Of a DNA stretch of 64,000 nt, positions 59,053 to 64,000 are shown one piece after another. Below the pieces are notes generated by a model, which was given only the letters and a program-made list of their open reading frames with translations, made no database searches and had not been told where the DNA came from. Source of the stretch: Sisyra terminalis (lineage: Eukaryota; Arthropoda; Insecta; Neuroptera; Sisyridae). The translations under genes were made by a program, and so were the position numbers. Numbering within the stretch: position 1 is the first letter of the stretch; each line of letters begins with the position of its first letter. Location: assembly GCA_958496175.1 (NCBI GenBank), contig OY292279.1, forward strand, positions 14,198,001 through 14,262,000. The letters run 5' to 3'.

Positions 59053-61283
59053 CTTTGGGGTTATTAAAAGCTTCTAAGAAAATATGGTACCAAATATAAC
59101 GATGAAAAAAAAAATAGCGATTTCTTAAGCATAATGTTGGATGAATATTTTATAAGGACCTAAGGAATGCAAGAAGTAGCTATTCTCAAGTAATAGCAGT
59201 AAGCCACTATATCTGCTTTTGTATCTTAAAAAATATAATTTCATATTTCATCTAAATTTTGTCCATGTATAAACCATATTGTAGCGTTTTCAGATAAAGT
59301 TTCCAAGAAAATGATTAATAGGTGAGTGAAATTAATATTTAATTTATGTAAATTACAAACACGAAACAAATTATTTTATACATAAAATTATGTCAACGAA
59401 AGATTTTTTCCTTCAAATTAGCCAACGACAGCCTTGTGCAAAGTGCATCTTGCAACAGGCTACTAGCTATAGCAAAAATAAAATTCAAATACCATACAAA
59501 AACTTGAATCCAAGAAAAAAAAATGCAAAACAAACAAAAATCAACGAAGCAAATATAAAAAGACGAATAATTAATTTTATTTACGTAACAAAATATTTCT
59601 TTTCAACTCATAAAACAATGAAAAAATTATTAATAAACATCCCTTATAAATATTAATTTACGTGAAAGAAAACGATGAAGATAGCGATAACCAGCAATAA
59701 ATCAAACCCGACATTAATTATAACATTCAAATTTTAATTTCGGTTTAAATATTTTAATTCTGAAAATTGCAAATCACCAGCAAGAATTCACAAAGTTTTC
59801 CATGAAATACCACAGAAAAAAAATTATAAATAATGAATAGACTTGTGCGCTTTTTCAGGTGAGGCAAATCAGGTGAAAATCATAATTTTTTTAATCAAGT
59901 AAATTCCTTCAATAAATCATAATCCTTTGTTACTCAACTTTGACAAGTAAATGGAAAATTTACGAAATGATTTACGAGTTATTTAACCACAAAACATTTA
60001 GATTTTATTTAAAAAATACAAAATTTTCAGATTTTTCACTATAATAACGATTTGAGTAGACAAAAACTATAGGCTATTATACTGCCTATATCTGTAATCT
60101 GTATACCCTTTATGATTTTTAACTCGTGATCGATTATCGCCAAGGGGTGGGTTTTTCTATAAATAATAATAGGTCTTTCAATTTTATTCATTTTTCAAAA
60201 ATAAATTTGAAAAAAAAAATATTTAAATAGAACATGGAGCCCTCTAGCATATTGATTTCTTATGGGATACATTACGAGTCGATTATTTATAAAATTTGTA
60301 ATGTGTCAAAAAACACCTGTTAACCACAGACACGTTTCGATCGAATATTTGACCGAAAATTATTGGTTATTGATAGTAAAAAAATACTTACATTGCAGGA
60401 AATTAATTTATATATATTTATTAAACATACCTGAAAAAAAGAAACAGAAAATTAGTCAAGTTAAATAAAAGCTTATATATTAACAAACTTATATAATATG
60501 AACAGATTTATTTCTTACATTCATTTTTAATTAATCAATGTCAGTCACTTTTAATTATCGTTCAAGTACTTGATTAAGTAGTAGATCTTTTTAATTACGA
60601 GCATGAAACGGTTTCAATTTTATCGACTAATTGGAAATCTTAATCAAGTTTTTGTTTTTAATGACAAATCGTAAGAAATTAAGTTTAAATTCTTCTTGTA
60701 ATTCAATATTGAAATGTGAGAAGAGGATATCCCATTTCCTGTTAGATTTCAGCGAAAATGATGATCAATATACTTGTTTAACCACCTTATAGCTTATGGA
60801 TAAAACGCTACGAATATTACATCAAATTGCACCAGAAACAAATCAAGAATTGATTCTATAAATCTTCAAAAAGATATACAGGAAGTGCCAATTGGATTAA
60901 AAGAAAACAAGGTTCTTTAACAAAACTATGGTGTTAAGTTCCAATAAAATGAGCTTTAGCAGAATTGATTACACTTAATTTGAAATTCGGGATAGTTCAA
61001 ATTTTGTAACGATTCTTATGGGTTTTTTCAACCATGCACATATTCCCAAACATATTATATACGTAATTTTATTGCCATAAGAGTAACAATTTTAAGATTT
61101 TTTCGAAGTTTTTGCAAAAAAAGTTTCACTGATTTTCTTTTATAGTAGGGAAATTAAAAGTATATGTACATAAAGTTTATACTATGCTCAATGTATTGTT
61201 TTTTGAATTATTCTGATATCTTGAAAAATAGCTGGGTAATTATATTTTCCGCACACAACCTTCTTCATTAAAATTTTCCCACC
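59053..61283. other. AT-rich DNA without recognised genes
   Basis: Short ORFs only (an 88-codon Lys-rich one at 59390-59656 and a 68-codon one at 60262-60468), both unrecognised. A perfect 12-bp palindrome TCAAGTACTTGA lies near 60563. Confidence 0.5.
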
Positions 61284-61300
61284 GCCATTTTAAAAATGGC
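61284..61300. promoter_or_regulatory. Inverted pair of GCCAT (Pho/YY1-like) motifs
   Basis: GCCATTTTAAAAATGGC is a perfect inverted repeat with a one-base centre. Each half contains GCCAT, the Pho/YY1 core, and the left flank CCGCCATTTT fits the fuller site. Function is inferred from the motif. Confidence 0.3.
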
Positions 61301-61602
61301 TGCCAGAAAAAAACTATAACTTATTATATTTTTTAACAAGGTTTTGTTTAGGTTTATATCTATAAGGAACTCGTAATAAAAAAATCATAGTAACAATTTT
61401 TATTTAAATTGGGCGAATTTTAATGGATTGACCCAATGTCGCATACAGCTGTAATTTTTAAGAAACCATTAAATTTAAATATTAAAATAATTATTTTGAA
61501 ATTGAATACATCTATATTAGTAAAGCTCTTCTGGCTAAATCTGGTTTGAATCCGTAAAGTAACACAAATTTAACGAGTAATTTTTATATTTATATCTTAT
61601 AC

Positions 61603-61770
61603 CAGAAGTGTCCAACATGAGTTTCTGGAGGGCCAGATTTATAGGCGATTTTTTTGTAGGAAATAGTAAAATAATTACAATAATTATACAGAGATGGTTT
61701 CAAAGTCCGCGGGTCAGATAAAAAGCTTTCGTATACCGGTGACCCACGGATCATATGTTGGACAGGCCTG
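61603..61770. mobile_element. hAT-type MITE
   Basis: A 168-bp element with ends CAGAAGTGTCCAACATGAG and, inward from the right, CAGGCCTGTCCAACATATGA. These are the CAG...TGTCCAACAT terminal repeats of a widespread hAT group. The sub-terminal GGGCCAG and GGGTC stretches also fit. The flanks TCTTATAC (61595-61602) and TTTTAAAC (61771-61778) agree at six of eight positions, as expected for a decayed 8-bp duplication. No ORF. Confidence 0.75.
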
Positions 61771-61778
61771 TTTTAAAC

Positions 61779-63299
61779 CATATTGTTGGAAAAATGTTAT
61801 AGTTGTATAAATTACGAACATTTCCATATCATCACAAATTATTTAAAAAATATTTTCCTTAACAAAATAGATTATAAATTGCAAGGAAAACCCTTTCCAA
61901 CATTATTGATTATCTTAGTTTGTTTTAGACAAAGAAATTTTGCCAAAGCAAAAGGAAAAACTCAATCAATTCAAATAGATTAATTTTGGCAATGAATAAC
62001 TTTTAAACAGTACAAAAAAAAATCAAACTTTTAATGAACACAACGAGAAAAATATTGGTATTCCATAAATTTGGTATGTATATTGTTGAGCAAAATTTAA
62101 ATGTTGGAAGAAAATTATATAATTAATCGAAACAATAAAAAAGTGCACAAAAATTGTTAAATATATTCAAACATTTTTATATTCACCAATAAAATTTCGA
62201 GCTTTTCTAAAAGTAAGGTCCATAAGTCTCATATTCCAAAATTGCATTCATCTCTTGACTTTTCCTATTTACTTCAGTTAAATAAGAAATTTTCTCATGT
62301 TAATAAATTCCAAAACTATATACACAATAATCCTCATTCCATTCCCCGTCTATTAAAATAATTTATGATTCAAGTTCAAAGCTATTAAAGACCAATGATA
62401 ATAAAATAATAATTTTTATGAAAATAAATTAGAATTAAAATCACTTTGTAATGTTTTTATAAATATTAAGTTCGTAGTTTTAAGGAATGATAATATTATT
62501 TGTTGTGACATTAATGACATAGTTAACAAGTCATAAACGTCACCGAATTTGATTTTACGACTAGTAATAAAATATTTAACTAGCCAGAAATACCGCCGAA
62601 TGTATAGACGAGGAAACACGCGCAAATGAAATATTTTACAGTAAAATGGAATGAAAATAAAATAGTTTCAATTACCGTTAATTAATTAGTAATGCGCACA
62701 TAGCGTTGCGCACGATCCGGTTAAATAAACCAATCACTGTTGAGATTTTTAATAATTTGAGGAAAAAATTAAGTTATAAGGTTTGAAGCACATCACGTTA
62801 AGAACTGTAAGTACATGTAATTTATTCACACTCGTTTTCGAAAATGAATATGATATTGTCGTAATTAATGGCTTTAACACACAACATAAATAACACCTTG
62901 GAATAGCGTTTTAAGTGTAGGTTATTTGAATAATTGCTACTAAATAATGATAATAATAAGAAATACGGATTGTTGAATTTCCACTAGAGACATCTAGTTT
63001 TTACCTCGAGCTTAATTTTTTTTTTTGAAAATTTTATACCAACTCAACACTTATCGCGATTGAAGTATGGAAGTATAGGACCACACGTATAATTTCATAT
63101 TGATCGCTATCACTGATTTCAATGCCTCTTTTTCTATTTTCCATTAAATCAAGTGTGTGACTTGTGGAAAGAATTAGAAACTACTAAAGTTTATTTTGTT
63201 GTAGGCCGTGACTTCAAACTTACATATATACACACATATATACACGGGTTACATGTGTACAAATGTGTGCATATGTGTATTGTGGAAGGTGTAGTACAT
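61779..63299. other. AT-rich spacer with a short TATG/TGTG-rich stretch
   Basis: At about 63220-63285 an imperfect alternating purine-pyrimidine stretch (ATATACACACATATATACAC and related) resembles a decayed microsatellite. No gene recognised. Confidence 0.5.
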
Positions 63300-63640
63300 A
63301 AAAGTACAATCGGTGCCGCGAGAAATGATCGATTGGGGGGCGGATGACGAAGGCCCTCGAGGCACAGCCTCGGCCCTCAATACCATTCGCTAGACACCAG
63401 AAATTACCACACAATCTATAAATTAGAAAAATTCGAAAAAAAATTCTCGTCAAATTATACAACACCGAAAAAGTACGCAGAACCCATTACAAATGGTGAA
63501 CTTTTCCCTCTCAACTAAGACATGAACCATTAAAGCTCACCCCAATTCAGCGTAGTGCCGTTAGATGGCCACACAGTACAAGCGCAGCACAGGCAACGTT
63601 CAAACACGGAACTACCAAAGCTCAAGTTTATACCAGCACG
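63300..63640. other. GC-richer block at the right side
   Basis: Contains GGGGGGCGG and a short GC-rich repeat-like stretch GAGGCACAGCCTCGGCCCTC. An 81-codon minus-strand ORF (63220-63465) is unrecognised. Possible regulatory DNA. The final 360 bases are AT-rich and featureless. Confidence 0.35.
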
Positions 63641-64000
63641 AAAATGTAACGATCAATTACAGCCTTTTAGCTAATTATTTTAATTTTCGAAGGCATTTAT
63701 GACCACCCAAATCGTGATTGCGTGCGATTAATATTAAAACAATTTGAAAAATTTGCAATCTACTTAGCTGTGCACGTGTCTTGAATTGAGAATTATTAAA
63801 ATGCAAGATTCTAATCTTTTTTAGAAATTTGGGTTTTGGAAATTGAGAATGTTCAAAGTTTTTGCGTTGAAAAAATTTAATGTTCCCGTAATTGTGAACT
63901 CAATGATAAAGTTATTAAACAGAAAAAAAACAGTCCAATGACTACCTAAAAGTATTATAAGAATAAATTTAAGAGTTATTTAAAATAAATATTTTATAAT

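Noticed and set aside
60325..60365. Hammerhead-like stretch (CACGTTTCGATC...TTTGACCG)
   Set aside because: Resembles the 3.6-kb motif around stem II and GAAAC on the minus strand, but the CTGATGA core is absent and there are no inverted arms.
63220..63290. Microsatellite as a separate functional element
   Set aside because: The alternating TA/TG stretch is imperfect and short; no function can be supported.
1..64000. CRISPR array, bacterial operon or phage
   Set aside because: No regularly spaced short repeats, no coding density, and eukaryotic transposons throughout.

Overview
This window looks like intergenic or intronic DNA from an AT-rich arthropod genome, most likely an insect. The reasons are the strong A+T bias, the absence of any long open reading frame (the longest is 167 codons), and a mix of transposon families typical of insects. 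These are a Jockey-like non-LTR retrotransposon, PIF/Harbinger, hAT, a tRNA-Ser-like SINE, a probable solo LTR, and foldback elements whose cores resemble hammerhead ribozymes. I recognise no intact host protein-coding gene, rRNA, functional tRNA, known microRNA or CRISPR array. Species and host locus cannot be named from the sequence.

Layout. 1-11.4 kb: AT-rich sequence, one GC-richer block with a perfect CRE octamer (2.9 kb), a foldback element with hammerhead-like motifs on both strands (3560-3884), an unassigned ORF (4977-5249), a 5'-truncated Jockey-like fragment (8435-8897), a triple TTTATGG cluster (10.03 kb) and a SINE lying next to a hammerhead-like motif (11.2-11.4 kb). 12-25 kb: GC-richer blocks, a decayed hAT with a perfect 8-bp target duplication (15069-16078), a tandem array of about 300-bp units broken by a hammerhead element (17.4-18.7 kb), a 195-bp tandem duplication (21.6 kb) and a decayed Harbinger with TAA duplications (23609-25105). 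26-41 kb: two more foldbacks, a hammerhead-element fragment, a second SINE, and two copies of a TIR family (32.2 and 39.8 kb). 41-64 kb: mostly featureless AT-rich DNA with a second full hammerhead element (48273-48665), a probable solo LTR (55642-56062), a 782-bp foldback (58271-59052) and a small hAT-type MITE (61603-61770).

The best candidate for something under-described is the set of foldback elements carrying hammerhead-like cores. Two full copies of one family, in opposite orientation, have 11- and 12-bp target duplications. This points to retrotransposition rather than cut-and-paste, despite their inverted-repeat structure. Their presumed stem III is in each case a short palindrome around ACGT, which would suit dimeric ribozymes. 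Five other loci show the same architecture at different stages of decay. Known relatives are the hammerheads of Penelope-like elements and metazoan retrozymes. Whether this exact foldback form has been described cannot be decided here.

GC-richer blocks of 100-500 bp are scattered through the AT-rich background. They could be cis-regulatory DNA or short exons of a large gene. Some contain short ORFs, including two with signal-peptide-like starts, but none has a recognisable product.
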